Source: Rhodospirillales bacterium (lineage in GTDB: Bacteria > Pseudomonadota > Alphaproteobacteria > BOG-932 > Roseiterribacteraceae). Taken from it: a DNA stretch of 37,932 nucleotides. Position numbers and translations under genes: made by a program. Numbering within the stretch: position 1 is the stretch's first letter; each line of letters starts with the position of its first letter. The notes beneath the pieces were generated by a model that saw only the letters and a list, made by a program, of their open reading frames with translations, had not been told where the DNA came from and made no database searches. Below are positions 16,866-31,557 of the stretch, in pieces. The stretch spans positions 1-37,932 of the forward strand of contig JAQGIE010000041.1 of NCBI GenBank assembly GCA_028291365.1, read 5' to 3'.

Positions 16866-17597
16866 ATGGACCCGACGAGGGCTGTCGATACGGCGCGGCT
16901 GGCCGGCAACGCGGTGCACGATCTGTCGATCGGCACCATGTTCATCAACGCCGACATCATCGTGAAGCTGGTGATGATCGCGCTGTTCATCGCCAGCGTA
17001 TGGAGCTGGGCCATCATCTTCGAGAAGACGCTTCGCCTGCGCCGGCTGAAGTCGGCGGCCGACGCGTTCGAGGACGCGTTCTGGTCGGGCGGCTCGCTCG
17101 ACACGCTGTACGAACGTGCCATCAAGAAGATCAAGGACCCGATGACGGCGGTGTTCGCCGCCGGCATGCGCGAATGGAAACATGCGAGCGAGCGCGGCCT
17201 GGGACCCGGTCACGAGGTTCGCGCCGGGCTGCAGCAACGTATCGACCGCGTCATGGCGGTGACGATCGCGCGCGAGATGGGCTCGGTGGAAAAGTCGATC
17301 GACGTGCTGGCGTCGGTGTCGTCGACGGCGCCGTTCGTCGGCCTGTTCGGCACCGTCTGGGGCATCATGAACTCGTTCAACGCCATCGCGGCGAGCCAGA
17401 ACACCAATCTCGCGGTGGTGGCGCCGGGCATCGCCGAGGCGCTGTTCGCCACCGCGGTCGGCCTGGTCGCCGCGATCCCGGCCTCGGTCGCCTACAACAA
17501 ACTGTCGAACGCGGTTGCCAACTATGGCGACCGGTTGGACGCATTTTCGTCGGAATTCAGCGCCATTCTCTCGCGCCATCTCGAGGAGAAGCACTGA
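16866..17597 (+). CDS. tolQ: Tol-Pal system proton channel subunit TolQ
   Basis: TolQ (243 residues) is a MotA/ExbB-family inner-membrane protein. With TolR it uses the proton gradient to energise TolA during outer-membrane constriction. Three transmembrane segments are seen, near residues 35-55, 150-170 and 190-210. The conserved region VSSTAPFVGLFGTVWGIMNSF and the later GIAEALFATAVGLVAAIPA mark the ExbB/TolQ family. A long cytoplasmic loop lies between segments one and two. tolR begins two bases after the stop codon. Confidence 0.95.
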   Translation: MDPTRAVDTARLAGNAVHDLSIGTMFINADIIVKLVMIALFIASVWSWAIIFEKTLRLRRLKSAADAFEDAFWSGGSLDTLYERAIKKIKDPMTAVFAAGMREWKHASERGLGPGHEVRAGLQQRIDRVMAVTIAREMGSVEKSIDVLASVSSTAPFVGLFGTVWGIMNSFNAIAASQNTNLAVVAPGIAEALFATAVGLVAAIPASVAYNKLSNAVANYGDRLDAFSSEFSAILSRHLEEKH

Positions 17598-17599
17598 TC

Positions 17600-18052
17600 A
17601 TGGCGATGGGGGCACCCGGACGCGGGCCCAAGCGCGGCAAATATCGCCGTCGCGTACTGGCCGAAATCAACGTGACGCCGATGGTCGACGTCATGCTGGT
17701 GCTGCTCGTCGTGTTCATGGTGGCGGCGCCGATGCTGACGACCGGCGTGCCGGTCGACCTGCCCAAGACCAATGCGCGCGCCATCACCGACAACGACCAG
17801 AAACCGCTCGAGATCAGCGTCGACAAAGCCGGTGACATCTATCTGATGGAGACCAAGGTCGATCAGGACTCGTTGATTCCCCGGCTGACCGCGATCGCGG
17901 GCGCCAACAAGGAAGCGCGCATCTATCTGCGCGGCGACAAGGGCATCGATTACGGCAAGGTGATGCAGGTCCTGTCGAGCATCACTTCGGCGGGCTTCAC
18001 CAAAGTGTCGCTGGTTTCGACGCCGGCGCCCGACAAAGCCGCGCGCAAGTAA
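17600..18052 (+). CDS. tolR: Tol-Pal system protein TolR
   Basis: TolR (150 residues) is an ExbD-family protein with one N-terminal transmembrane helix and a periplasmic domain. The proton-carrying Asp lies in the helix start INVTPMVDVMLVLLVVFMV (near residue 29). The periplasmic part (VPVDLPKTNA, then IYLRGDKGIDYGKVMQVL) is standard. I chose ATG 17600 because a basic cytoplasmic lead (GPKRGKYRRR) then precedes the helix, as in the family. The longer frame to the left is antisense-free shadow over tolQ. Confidence 0.94.
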   Translation: MAMGAPGRGPKRGKYRRRVLAEINVTPMVDVMLVLLVVFMVAAPMLTTGVPVDLPKTNARAITDNDQKPLEISVDKAGDIYLMETKVDQDSLIPRLTAIAGANKEARIYLRGDKGIDYGKVMQVLSSITSAGFTKVSLVSTPAPDKAARK

Positions 18053-18055
18053 TCG

Positions 18056-18925
18056 ATGCGGCGCTCGGTCTGGTTTTCCATCGGCGTACACGCGGCAGTC
18101 CTTCTGCTCGCGCTGATCGGGCTGCCGTTTCTGCGCTCGAAGCCGGTCGAATTGCCGCCGCCGGTGCCGGTCGACGTCGTGTCGGAGGTGCCGACCACGA
18201 CCAAAGTTGCCGAGCCGACGCCGAAACCGAAAGATCCGACGCCCGAACCGCCCAAGCCGGTGCCCGAGTTCAAGCCGCCGCCCGCGCCCAAAGTGGCCGA
18301 GCTGCCGACGCCCGATCCGCTGCCGACGCCCGAGACGCCCAAGCTCGAAAAAGCCGCGCCACCGAAGGATCCGCTGTCGCCGGTGAAGATGCCGGATCTG
18401 GCCAAGCTCGAGACCGATCAGACGCAGCTGCAGATGCCCAAGACCGAGCTGAAGAAGAAGGAAGAGCCGAAAAAGCCGACGCCTGACATGGATTCGGTGC
18501 TGAAGAACCTGTCGAAGCTGCAGCCGTCGCCGCAAAAGACGGATCAGCCGACCAAGGAAAAGACGACGCCGGTGCAGCAGCAGGCCAGCGCCATCGCGGC
18601 ACTGGCGACGCAGATGAGCGCCGGCGAGATGGACGCGCTGATCCAGCAATTGGGCAAATGCTGGAACATTCCCGCCGGCGCGCGCGAGGCGCAGAACTTA
18701 AATGTCGATATCCGCATTCAAGTGAACCCGGACCGGACGGTGCGCGCGATTCAGATCGTCGATCTGGCGCGGTACGGTTCGGATCCTTCCTTCCATGCTG
18801 CCGCGGATTCGGCGGTCCGCGCGCTGCGCAGCCCAGCCTGCTCACCGCTGCAGTTGCCACCCGACAAGGCGTCGGTGTGGAAAGACATGGTGATCGGCTT
18901 CAACCCCAAGGAAATGCTCGGATGA
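18056..18925 (+). CDS. tolA: Tol-Pal system spanning protein TolA
   Basis: TolA (289 residues) spans the periplasm to connect TolQR with TolB-Pal. Residues 7-24 form the single inner-membrane anchor. The middle region (about 35-190) is dominated by Pro, Lys, Glu and Thr (for example [19 protein letters not shown]) rather than the long Ala-rich helix of E. coli TolA, so it is shorter and probably extended. The C-terminal domain is recognisable by the segment [15 protein letters not shown], two Cys residues (in GKCWN and SPACS) and [15 protein letters not shown]. The stop codon overlaps the tolB start. Confidence 0.92.
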   Translation: MRRSVWFSIGVHAAVLLLALIGLPFLRSKPVELPPPVPVDVVSEVPTTTKVAEPTPKPKDPTPEPPKPVPEFKPPPAPKVAELPTPDPLPTPETPKLEKAAPPKDPLSPVKMPDLAKLETDQTQLQMPKTELKKKEEPKKPTPDMDSVLKNLSKLQPSPQKTDQPTKEKTTPVQQQASAIAALATQMSAGEMDALIQQLGKCWNIPAGAREAQNLNVDIRIQVNPDRTVRAIQIVDLARYGSDPSFHAAADSAVRALRSPACSPLQLPPDKASVWKDMVIGFNPKEMLG

Positions 18926-20226
18926 TTCTGTTCCGATCGCTCGCGCTTCTGTTTGTCGCGTTGCTCGCCGTCGCCGGGCCCGCGCGCGCCGAGGTCCGCG
19001 TCGACGTGACCAAGGGCCGCTCCGCGCCGCTGCCCATCGCGATCACCAATTTCGGCGGCGATCCGGCGGGCGCCGACATTGCACGCGTGATCACCAGCGA
19101 TCTCGGCGGCTCAGGCCTGTTCAAGCCGCTCGATCCCGCGTCGTTCATCCAGACGCCGGAACAGATGCAGGCCCAAGGCGTGCAGTATGCGGCGTGGAAG
19201 CCGCTCAACGTGCCGGCGCTGGTGACCGGGCAGGTCGTGCCCGCGGGCGATGGCCGCATCCGCGTCGAGTTCCGTCTGCACGACGTGTTCGCCGGCAATC
19301 AGATCGCCGGCACCGCTTTCACCACCGCGCCGCAGAACTGGCGCCGCACCGCGCACATCATCGCCGACACGATCTACAAGCAGCTCACCGGCGAGAGCGG
19401 CTATTTCGACACGCGCGTCGTCTATGTCGCCGAGAGCGGCCCGGGCGATCGCCGCGTCAAGCGCCTCGCGATCATGGATTATGACGGCGAGAGCAACCGC
19501 TATCTGACCGACGGCTCGCAGCTGGTGCTGACGCCGCGCTTCTCGCCGACCGCCGCCGAAGTCACCTACATGGCCTTTGCCAACGGCAAGCCGCGCGTGT
19601 TCCTGCTGAATGTCGACACGCAGAAGCGCGAGCTGCTCGCCGACCTGCCGCAGATGACCTTCGCGCCGCGCTTCTCGCCCGACGGGAACAGCGTCGTCTT
19701 CTCGATGTCCGAGAACGGCCAGACCGACCTCTATGTGATGGATCTGCGCTCGCGGCAGATCCGCCAGCTGACGCAGACGCCGTCGATCGACACCTCGCCG
19801 AGCTATTCGCCCGACGGTTCGAAGATCGTGTTCGAGTCCGATCGCGGTGGCACGCAGCAGCTCTACATGATGTCCTCGAGCGGCGGCCCGGCGAACCGGA
19901 TCTCGTTCGGCGACGGGCGTTATGCGGGCCCGGTCTGGTCGCCGCGCGGCGACCTCATCGCCTTCACCAAGCAGCAGGGCGGCCAGTTCTTCATCGGGGT
20001 GATGAAACCCGACGGCACCGGTGAGCGCCTGATCACCCAGGCCTTCCACGTCGAAGGCCCGACCTGGGCCCCCAACGGCCGTGTGCTGATGTATTTCAAG
20101 GAACGGCCGGGCCGCGGCGGCAAGACCGCCCGCCTGTTCACCATCGACGTTACCGGTCAGAACGAGCGCGAAGTCCTCACCCAGAGCGACGCGTCCGATC
20201 CGGCCTGGTCCGGCCTGTTGCCGTGA
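18922..20226 (+). CDS. tolB: Tol-Pal system beta-propeller protein TolB
   Basis: TolB (434 residues) is periplasmic and passes between Pal and TolA. Residues 1-22 are a signal peptide ending at ARA-E. The N-terminal domain follows ([17 protein letters not shown]; the TolA-box equivalent is near the mature start). Six propeller repeats come next, marked by recurring blades such as [45 protein letters not shown] and [16 protein letters not shown] 18922 overlaps the tolA stop codon, and a signal peptide begins exactly there. A hairpin and T run separate tolB from pal. Confidence 0.96.
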   Translation: MILFRSLALLFVALLAVAGPARAEVRVDVTKGRSAPLPIAITNFGGDPAGADIARVITSDLGGSGLFKPLDPASFIQTPEQMQAQGVQYAAWKPLNVPALVTGQVVPAGDGRIRVEFRLHDVFAGNQIAGTAFTTAPQNWRRTAHIIADTIYKQLTGESGYFDTRVVYVAESGPGDRRVKRLAIMDYDGESNRYLTDGSQLVLTPRFSPTAAEVTYMAFANGKPRVFLLNVDTQKRELLADLPQMTFAPRFSPDGNSVVFSMSENGQTDLYVMDLRSRQIRQLTQTPSIDTSPSYSPDGSKIVFESDRGGTQQLYMMSSSGGPANRISFGDGRYAGPVWSPRGDLIAFTKQQGGQFFIGVMKPDGTGERLITQAFHVEGPTWAPNGRVLMYFKERPGRGGKTARLFTIDVTGQNEREVLTQSDASDPAWSGLLP

Positions 20227-20244
20227 CCGAATCAGAAGGCCCGC

Positions 20245-20270
20245 GGGCGCTTGCGCCCACTAACTTTTTT
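20245..20270 (+). terminator. hairpin with T run between tolB and pal
   Basis: GGGCGC (20245-20250) and GCGCCC (20253-20258) form a perfect 6-base stem, and a run of six T lies at 20265-20270. The T run is offset by six bases, so it is more likely a partial terminator or attenuator that sets the ratio of pal to tolQRAB mRNA than a full stop. Confidence 0.5.
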
Positions 20271-20348
20271 GAGCGACGTACTGGCTTTCTGCGAGAGCCG
20301 GTACTAGGCACGAACGTGAAATACAAAAGACAGAAGGAGTCGCGATCC

Positions 20349-20858
20349 ATGTGGAAGACCTCGTTTGCCGTGCTCGGCCTCGTGCTGGCCCTTGGCGCTT
20401 GCTCATCGAAGAAAGACAGCGCGCTTGATTCGACCTCGAGCACGACCGGTGCGGGCGTCGGCAGCGGCATCGACCGCGGCGCCGTGGGTCCGGGCACCCA
20501 GGCCGATCTGGTCGCCAATGTCGGCGATCGCGTCTTCTTCGAACTCGACCGTTCCGACATCACGCAGGAAGGCCGTGCCACGCTGGGCCGCCAGGCCGAG
20601 TGGCTGAAGAAGTATCCGAACGTCGCCGTCACGGTCGAAGGCCATGCCGACGAACGCGGCACGCGCGAATACAACCTCGCGCTCGGCGAGCGTCGTGCCA
20701 CGGCGGTGAAGAACTATCTCGTCGCCAACGGCATCCCGTCGAACCGCGTCCAGACCGTCAGCTACGGCAAGGAACGTCCGGCGGTGCTGGGTTCGGATGA
20801 AGCGGCCTGGGCGCAGAATCGCCGCGGCGTCACCGTCGTCGGTGGCCCGTCGTCGTAA
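20349..20858 (+). CDS. pal: peptidoglycan-associated lipoprotein Pal
   Basis: Pal (169 residues) is an outer-membrane lipoprotein that binds peptidoglycan and TolB. The signal peptide ends in the lipobox LGAC with Cys18 as the lipidation site and no Asp at position +2, as expected for outer-membrane sorting. The OmpA-like domain includes VFFELDRSDIT, VTVEGHADERGTREYNLALG (diaminopimelate-binding Asp and Arg) and NRVQTVSYGKERP. I chose ATG 20349 because AAGGAG (20334-20339) precedes it and the lipoprotein signal starts there. The longer frame back to 20223 has no such support. Confidence 0.96.
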   Translation: MWKTSFAVLGLVLALGACSSKKDSALDSTSSTTGAGVGSGIDRGAVGPGTQADLVANVGDRVFFELDRSDITQEGRATLGRQAEWLKKYPNVAVTVEGHADERGTREYNLALGERRATAVKNYLVANGIPSNRVQTVSYGKERPAVLGSDEAAWAQNRRGVTVVGGPSS

Positions 20859-20872
20859 GCGGCGTCATCAAG

Positions 20873-21691
20873 ATGCGTACCCTGCTGCTCGCCCTGACTC
20901 TCGCCTTCGCGGCGGCGCCCGCCGTCGCGCAGGAATCGCCGTTGGCTGCCTACGAGCTGCGTCTGCAGCAGCTCGAAGCGCAGATCCGGCAACTCACGGG
21001 TCAGGTCGAGCAGCAGCAATTCCAGATCCGCACGTTGCAGCAGCAGCTCGACAAGAGCCGCCAGGATCTCGAGCTGCGCGTCGGTGACATGGAAAATCGT
21101 GGCGGCACTGCGCCGGGTGGGGCACCGCCGCCCGCAATTGCCGGCGGCGCCGTGCCGCCGACGCAGATCATTCCGCCGCAAGCAGCCGCGCCACGTCCGA
21201 CTACGCCGCCGCCGGTGGGTGCACCGACGCCGATCACGCCCGGCATTGCACCGTCGAACGCACCGACGGTCGGCGTGCTCGGCCAGACGGCGCCGACGCC
21301 GCGACCGGCGACGCCGGAAGCCCAGTATGAGACGGCCTATGCCCAGCTGACCGGCGGCGATCCCGCCGGTGCGGAGGTCGCGTTCAAGCAATTCCTCGCC
21401 GCGTACGCGACCGACCCGCGCGCGCCCAACGCGGCCTACTGGCTGGGCGAGACCTATTACGTGCGCCAGCAATGGCAGCAGGCCGCGGTCGCGTTCGGCG
21501 ATGCCTACAAGAAATATCCGGCCGGCCCGAAAGGCCCCGACTCGCTGCTCAAGCTCGGCCTGTCGCTGGGTCAGTTGAAGCAGACCGGCGACGCCTGCAC
21601 CGCGCTGGCGCAACTCGAGCGCCAATATCCGACCGCGAGCGCCAACGTGAAGCGCGCCGCGGCGCAGGAGCGGGTACGCCTGAAATGCTAG
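20873..21691 (+). CDS. cpoB: Tol-Pal accessory protein CpoB (YbgF)
   Basis: CpoB (272 residues) is periplasmic and coordinates peptidoglycan synthesis with Tol-Pal constriction in E. coli. Residues 1-20 are a signal peptide (cleavage near AVAQE). A trimerising coiled coil follows at about 25-75 (ELRLQQLEAQIRQLTGQVEQ and on). A Pro/Ala-rich linker spans about 78-148. TPR repeats fill the C-terminal third, with the family segment YETAYAQLTGGDPAGAEVAF and NAAYWLGETYYVRQQW. It starts 14 bases after pal and ends at the edge of a palindrome-rich spacer. Confidence 0.94.
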   Translation: MRTLLLALTLAFAAAPAVAQESPLAAYELRLQQLEAQIRQLTGQVEQQQFQIRTLQQQLDKSRQDLELRVGDMENRGGTAPGGAPPPAIAGGAVPPTQIIPPQAAAPRPTTPPPVGAPTPITPGIAPSNAPTVGVLGQTAPTPRPATPEAQYETAYAQLTGGDPAGAEVAFKQFLAAYATDPRAPNAAYWLGETYYVRQQWQQAAVAFGDAYKKYPAGPKGPDSLLKLGLSLGQLKQTGDACTALAQLERQYPTASANVKRAAAQERVRLKC

Positions 21692-21738
21692 CGCGTTTTT
21701 CCGCGAAGCAGGTACCGGTTCGCGGAGGAGAAACGCGC
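21691..21738. repeat. palindromic repeat-like element after cpoB
   Basis: GCGCGTTT (21691-21698) pairs with AAACGCGC (21731-21738), and inside it TCCGCGAA (21700-21707) pairs with TTCGCGGA (21719-21726). The core reads GCAGGTACCGGTTCGCGGA. From memory this resembles the abundant intergenic palindromes of Bradyrhizobium and Rhodopseudomonas with a TACCGGTTCGCG core. The outer arm touches the last base of the cpoB stop codon. No other copy is seen in the window. Confidence 0.6.
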
Positions 21739-21757
21739 CAACAAAAGGCAAGAGAGC

Positions 21758-21786
21758 GAGTTGCCGATTCACCAAATCGGCAACTC
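21758..21786 (+). repeat. perfect 12-base hairpin before tilS
   Basis: GAGTTGCCGATT (21758-21769) and AATCGGCAACTC (21775-21786) are exact inverted repeats around the loop CACCA. It ends 14 bases before the tilS GTG, which has no visible Shine-Dalgarno sequence. No T run follows. It could modulate tilS translation, act as a terminator with help, or be another repeat element. Confidence 0.6.
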
Positions 21787-21800
21787 ACTCCAGCGCTCGC

Positions 21801-22871
21801 GTGAACGAAGCGGCGGCCATCGGCGCCGCCGAATTCGACGGACTGCTGCAACGGCTCGGCCCGTTCGAGCCCGCGCCGCAACTCGGCGTCGCCGTGTCGG
21901 GCGGTGCGGACAGTCTGGCGCTCACGCTTCTGCTCGATGAATGGGCGCGCGCGCGCGGCGGCGCGGTTCACGCCTTCACCGTCGATCACGCGCTGCGGCC
22001 CGACTCCGCTACTGAAGCTGCCCAGGTTGCGACCTGGCTCGGCGCGCGCGGCATTTCGCACCGCCTGCTCCACTGGACCGGCGACAAGCCGACCACCGGA
22101 TTGATGGAAGCGGCGCGCGATGCGCGGCGCGACCTGTTGACGCGTGCGTGCCGCGATCGCGACCTGCTGCACCTGGCGCTCGCCCATCATCGCGACGATC
22201 AGGCCGAGACGATTCTGCTGCGTCTCGCCAAGGGCAGCGGCGTCGACGGACTCGGCGGCATGGCGCCGCTGGTCGAGACGCCGCATCTGCGGCTGCTGCG
22301 TCCGCTGCTCGACCAGCCCAAGGAGCGGTTGCGCGCCACCTGCGCGCGATTCGGCCAGGCGGTGATCGAGGACCCGTCCAATCTCGATCCACGGTTCGCT
22401 CGCCCCCGACTGCGCGCGGTGGCCGAACTGCTCGGCGGCGAGGGGCTCGACGCGGTTTCCTTGTGCGCGACCGCGGCGCGCGCGCGGGCCGCTTCGGCCG
22501 CTTTGGCCGTGGCGACAAGCCAGCTTCTGGCCCGGCGGGCGGTCTCGCGCCCGCTCGAGCAAGGCGGCGGGCTCTATATGAATCGTCGTGATTGGCAGGA
22601 TGAGCCGGTGGAATTGCGCCTGCGCGCCTTGGCCGCTGCGCTGGCGCGAACCGGCGGAAAGTCGCCGTCGCCCAAGCGGGCGCGCCTCGCCGCGCTGGAT
22701 CGCGCCCTGGCCGATCCGGCCTTTTCCGGCGCGACTTTGGGCGGGGCCCAGCTGCGGCCGGCAGGGAGCGACGGGGTGATTTTCCTGGCCGAACCGGACC
22801 GCGCCGCCGAACCACGGCCACTCACGGCCGTTGCAGGTGTGGTTGTCTCTGGATTCCGGGACATTATCTGA
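21801..22871 (+). CDS. tilS: tRNA(Ile)-lysidine synthase
   Basis: TilS (356 residues) attaches lysine to C34 of tRNA-Ile(CAU), changing its decoding to AUA and its identity to isoleucine. The N-type ATP pyrophosphatase loop is SGGADS (33-38). VDHALRPDS and AHHRDDQAETILLRLAKGSG are the other family signatures. The C-terminal part is long and Ala/Arg-rich with no full E. coli-style C-terminal domain. The start is GTG at 21801. It follows cpoB across a spacer with two palindromes and precedes ftsH, the conserved alphaproteobacterial order. Confidence 0.94.
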   Translation: MNEAAAIGAAEFDGLLQRLGPFEPAPQLGVAVSGGADSLALTLLLDEWARARGGAVHAFTVDHALRPDSATEAAQVATWLGARGISHRLLHWTGDKPTTGLMEAARDARRDLLTRACRDRDLLHLALAHHRDDQAETILLRLAKGSGVDGLGGMAPLVETPHLRLLRPLLDQPKERLRATCARFGQAVIEDPSNLDPRFARPRLRAVAELLGGEGLDAVSLCATAARARAASAALAVATSQLLARRAVSRPLEQGGGLYMNRRDWQDEPVELRLRALAAALARTGGKSPSPKRARLAALDRALADPAFSGATLGGAQLRPAGSDGVIFLAEPDRAAEPRPLTAVAGVVVSGFRDII

Positions 22872-22925
22872 AGACCAGCGCGTATAGTCGGCGTGACGGA
22901 CGCGGACGCGCGAGGAGAGAGCGAC

Positions 22926-24857
<1,932 letters not shown>

Positions 24858-24865
24858 GGCCCGAC

Positions 24866-24907
24866 AACGAACGGCCCCGTCAGTGATGATGGGGCCGTTT
24901 CGTTTTG
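24866..24907 (+). terminator. rho-independent terminator of ftsH
   Basis: AACGGCCCC (24870-24878) pairs exactly with GGGGCCGTT (24891-24899), the stem extends with flanking CGA/TCG pairing, and TTTT follows at 24903-24906. It lies 12 bases after the ftsH stop codon and 42 bases before the convergent glpD end, so it closes the long plus-strand operon and may serve both directions. Confidence 0.9.
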
Positions 24908-24948
24908 TGTGTTGCCACGATCGTCGGCGTCTGGCGGTGAATCAGATT

Positions 24949-26445
24949 CTAACCGGCTTGCGGTTCGATGCGGCGGGTCGAGAACCAGGCATCGACGCGC
25001 CTGCGTTCGGCGTCGTTCAACCGCAGCCCGAGCTTGCTTCGGCGCCACAACGCGTCGTCGGCGCAGGTCGCCCATTCGTCGCGCTTCAGATGCAGAAGTT
25101 CGGCCTCGTAGAGATCGGCGCCGAAATGCGTACCCAGTTCGGCCAGTGAGCGCGCTTCGCCGAGCACGCGGGTGACACGCGTACCGTAGGCGGCGAGCAG
25201 CCGCGCGCGCATCGCGTCGGGCAGGAACGGCCAGCGTTGCGGCGCTTCTTCGACCAGCGAAGCGTAGGCCGCGTCGCCGCCCGGCAGGGGCGCCTGCGAC
25301 GTCCAGCGCTCCTGCCGTCGCCCCAGCGCGACGGTCAGCTTGTCGGTCGCGCGTTCAGCGAGATGGCGATAGGTGGTGAGCTTGCCGCCATAGACGCTCA
25401 ATAGCGGCGCCAGCCCGTCCGGCGCGTCGATGTCGAATTTGTAATCTCGCGTCACCTGCGACGCGTTGGCGTGGCCGTCGTCGAGCAGCGGCCGGACGCC
25501 GGCATAGGTCCAACGTATGTCGCCGTCGGTCAGCTGTTTGCGAAAGCAGCTATTGGCAACCGCGCGCAGATAGTCGCGCTCGCCCTGCGAGATCGACACG
25601 CGCGCAGGATCGTGCTCGACCGGCATGTCGGTCGTGCCGATCAAGGTGAAGTCGCGCTGGAACGGAATGGCGAAGACCACGCGTCCGTCGGGCGCCTGCA
25701 GCGTGTAGGCCTGATCGCCGTCGTACAGACGGTCGACGACGATGTGGCTGCCTTTGACGAGACGGATCGCGCGCACCGGCAAGGTCTTGCCGTCGATGCG
25801 CGACGCTCCCTCGCCGACCCAGGGGCCGGCAACATTGGCGATGGCGCGCGCTTCGATGATTTCGTCTTGCCCGTTGCGTGCCAAGCTCGCGCGCCAGACA
25901 CCGTCCTTGCGCATCGCGGTGCGGAATTCCGTGTGGGTTCGGATCTCGGCGCCACGATCGGCTGCGTCACGCGCGGTCAGCACCACCAGCCGCGCATCGT
26001 CGACCGCGCAATCGGCATAGATGAAACCCTTGCGCAAACCGTCGCGCAGCGGCGCGCCGACCGGATCGCGATCGAACCGCACGCCAACGGCATGCGGCAG
26101 CGTCTTGCCCTGCAGCAGGTCGTAGAGAAAGAGTCCGAGCCGCAGCATCCAGCGCGGGCGCATGGTCGGGAAATGCGGCAGCACGAACCGCACCGGCCGC
26201 ACCAGATGCGGCGCGATGCGCAGCATCGTCGCGCGCTCGCGCAGCGACTCGGCGACCAGCGAGAACTCGCCATGTTCGAGATAGCGCAACCCGCCATGAA
26301 TGAGCTTGGAGCTCGCCGACGAGGTGGCGCCGCCGAGATCGCCACGTTCGACCAGCAACACGGAGAGGCCGCGGCCGACCGCGTCGCGCGCGATGCCGAC
26401 GCCGTTGATGCCGCCGCCGACGACCAGCAGATCGAATCGGACCAT
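24949..26445 (-). CDS. glpD: glycerol-3-phosphate dehydrogenase, aerobic FAD type
   Basis: GlpD (498 residues) oxidises sn-glycerol-3-phosphate to dihydroxyacetone phosphate at the inner membrane and passes electrons to quinone. The N-terminal FAD fold is GGGINGVG (10-17), followed by LVERGDLGGATSSASSKLIH and GGLRYLEHGEF, both family signatures. VYGGKLTTYRHLAE and the C-terminal helical cap are present. I chose ATG 26445; the upstream frame is only shadow over the start of glpK. It diverges from glpK across 74 bases, so the two probably share a control region. No glpR or glpF is seen. Confidence 0.95.
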   Translation of the reverse strand: MVRFDLLVVGGGINGVGIARDAVGRGLSVLLVERGDLGGATSSASSKLIHGGLRYLEHGEFSLVAESLRERATMLRIAPHLVRPVRFVLPHFPTMRPRWMLRLGLFLYDLLQGKTLPHAVGVRFDRDPVGAPLRDGLRKGFIYADCAVDDARLVVLTARDAADRGAEIRTHTEFRTAMRKDGVWRASLARNGQDEIIEARAIANVAGPWVGEGASRIDGKTLPVRAIRLVKGSHIVVDRLYDGDQAYTLQAPDGRVVFAIPFQRDFTLIGTTDMPVEHDPARVSISQGERDYLRAVANSCFRKQLTDGDIRWTYAGVRPLLDDGHANASQVTRDYKFDIDAPDGLAPLLSVYGGKLTTYRHLAERATDKLTVALGRRQERWTSQAPLPGGDAAYASLVEEAPQRWPFLPDAMRARLLAAYGTRVTRVLGEARSLAELGTHFGADLYEAELLHLKRDEWATCADDALWRRSKLGLRLNDAERRRVDAWFSTRRIEPQAG

Positions 26446-26519
26446 GAGTCTGGATCGCCCGCCGGCGCCATCGATGCAAGCTTGACCGCGCATCGACGCC
26501 TTCGCATGGTCGTCACGGA

Positions 26520-27977
<1,458 letters not shown>

Positions 27978-27979
27978 AA

Positions 27980-31367
<3,388 letters not shown>

Positions 31368-31375
31368 TCGGGTGC

Positions 31376-31400
31376 CTGCGGCGGCATCAGGCCGCCGCAG
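31376..31400 (+). terminator. hairpin after aldo/keto reductase
   Basis: CTGCGGCGGC (31376-31385) and GCCGCCGCAG (31391-31400) form a perfect 10-base stem with a 5-base loop, nine bases after the stop codon. No T run follows, so termination may be incomplete. The remaining 157 bases to glmM hold no gene and presumably the glmM promoter, which I could not place. Confidence 0.5.
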
Positions 31401-31557
31401 CTTGGCCAGGATGATTGCGGCGGATGGCGGTGTGGAATCCGACGGCGGCGCGGCGCGTTCACTAGCGGGGACCTGGCCAAAGCCGGTACCATTTTCGCCA
31501 CCCGGCCCTGCCTACGGTCGCGTCCTTTCCTTCCGCCAGCGACGAGCCCACCAAAAA

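Noticed and set aside
22862-22888. A heat-shock type promoter for ftsH
   Set aside because: CATTAT and TATAGT are present, but no -35 box with suitable spacing was found; left as a remark in the ftsH entry.
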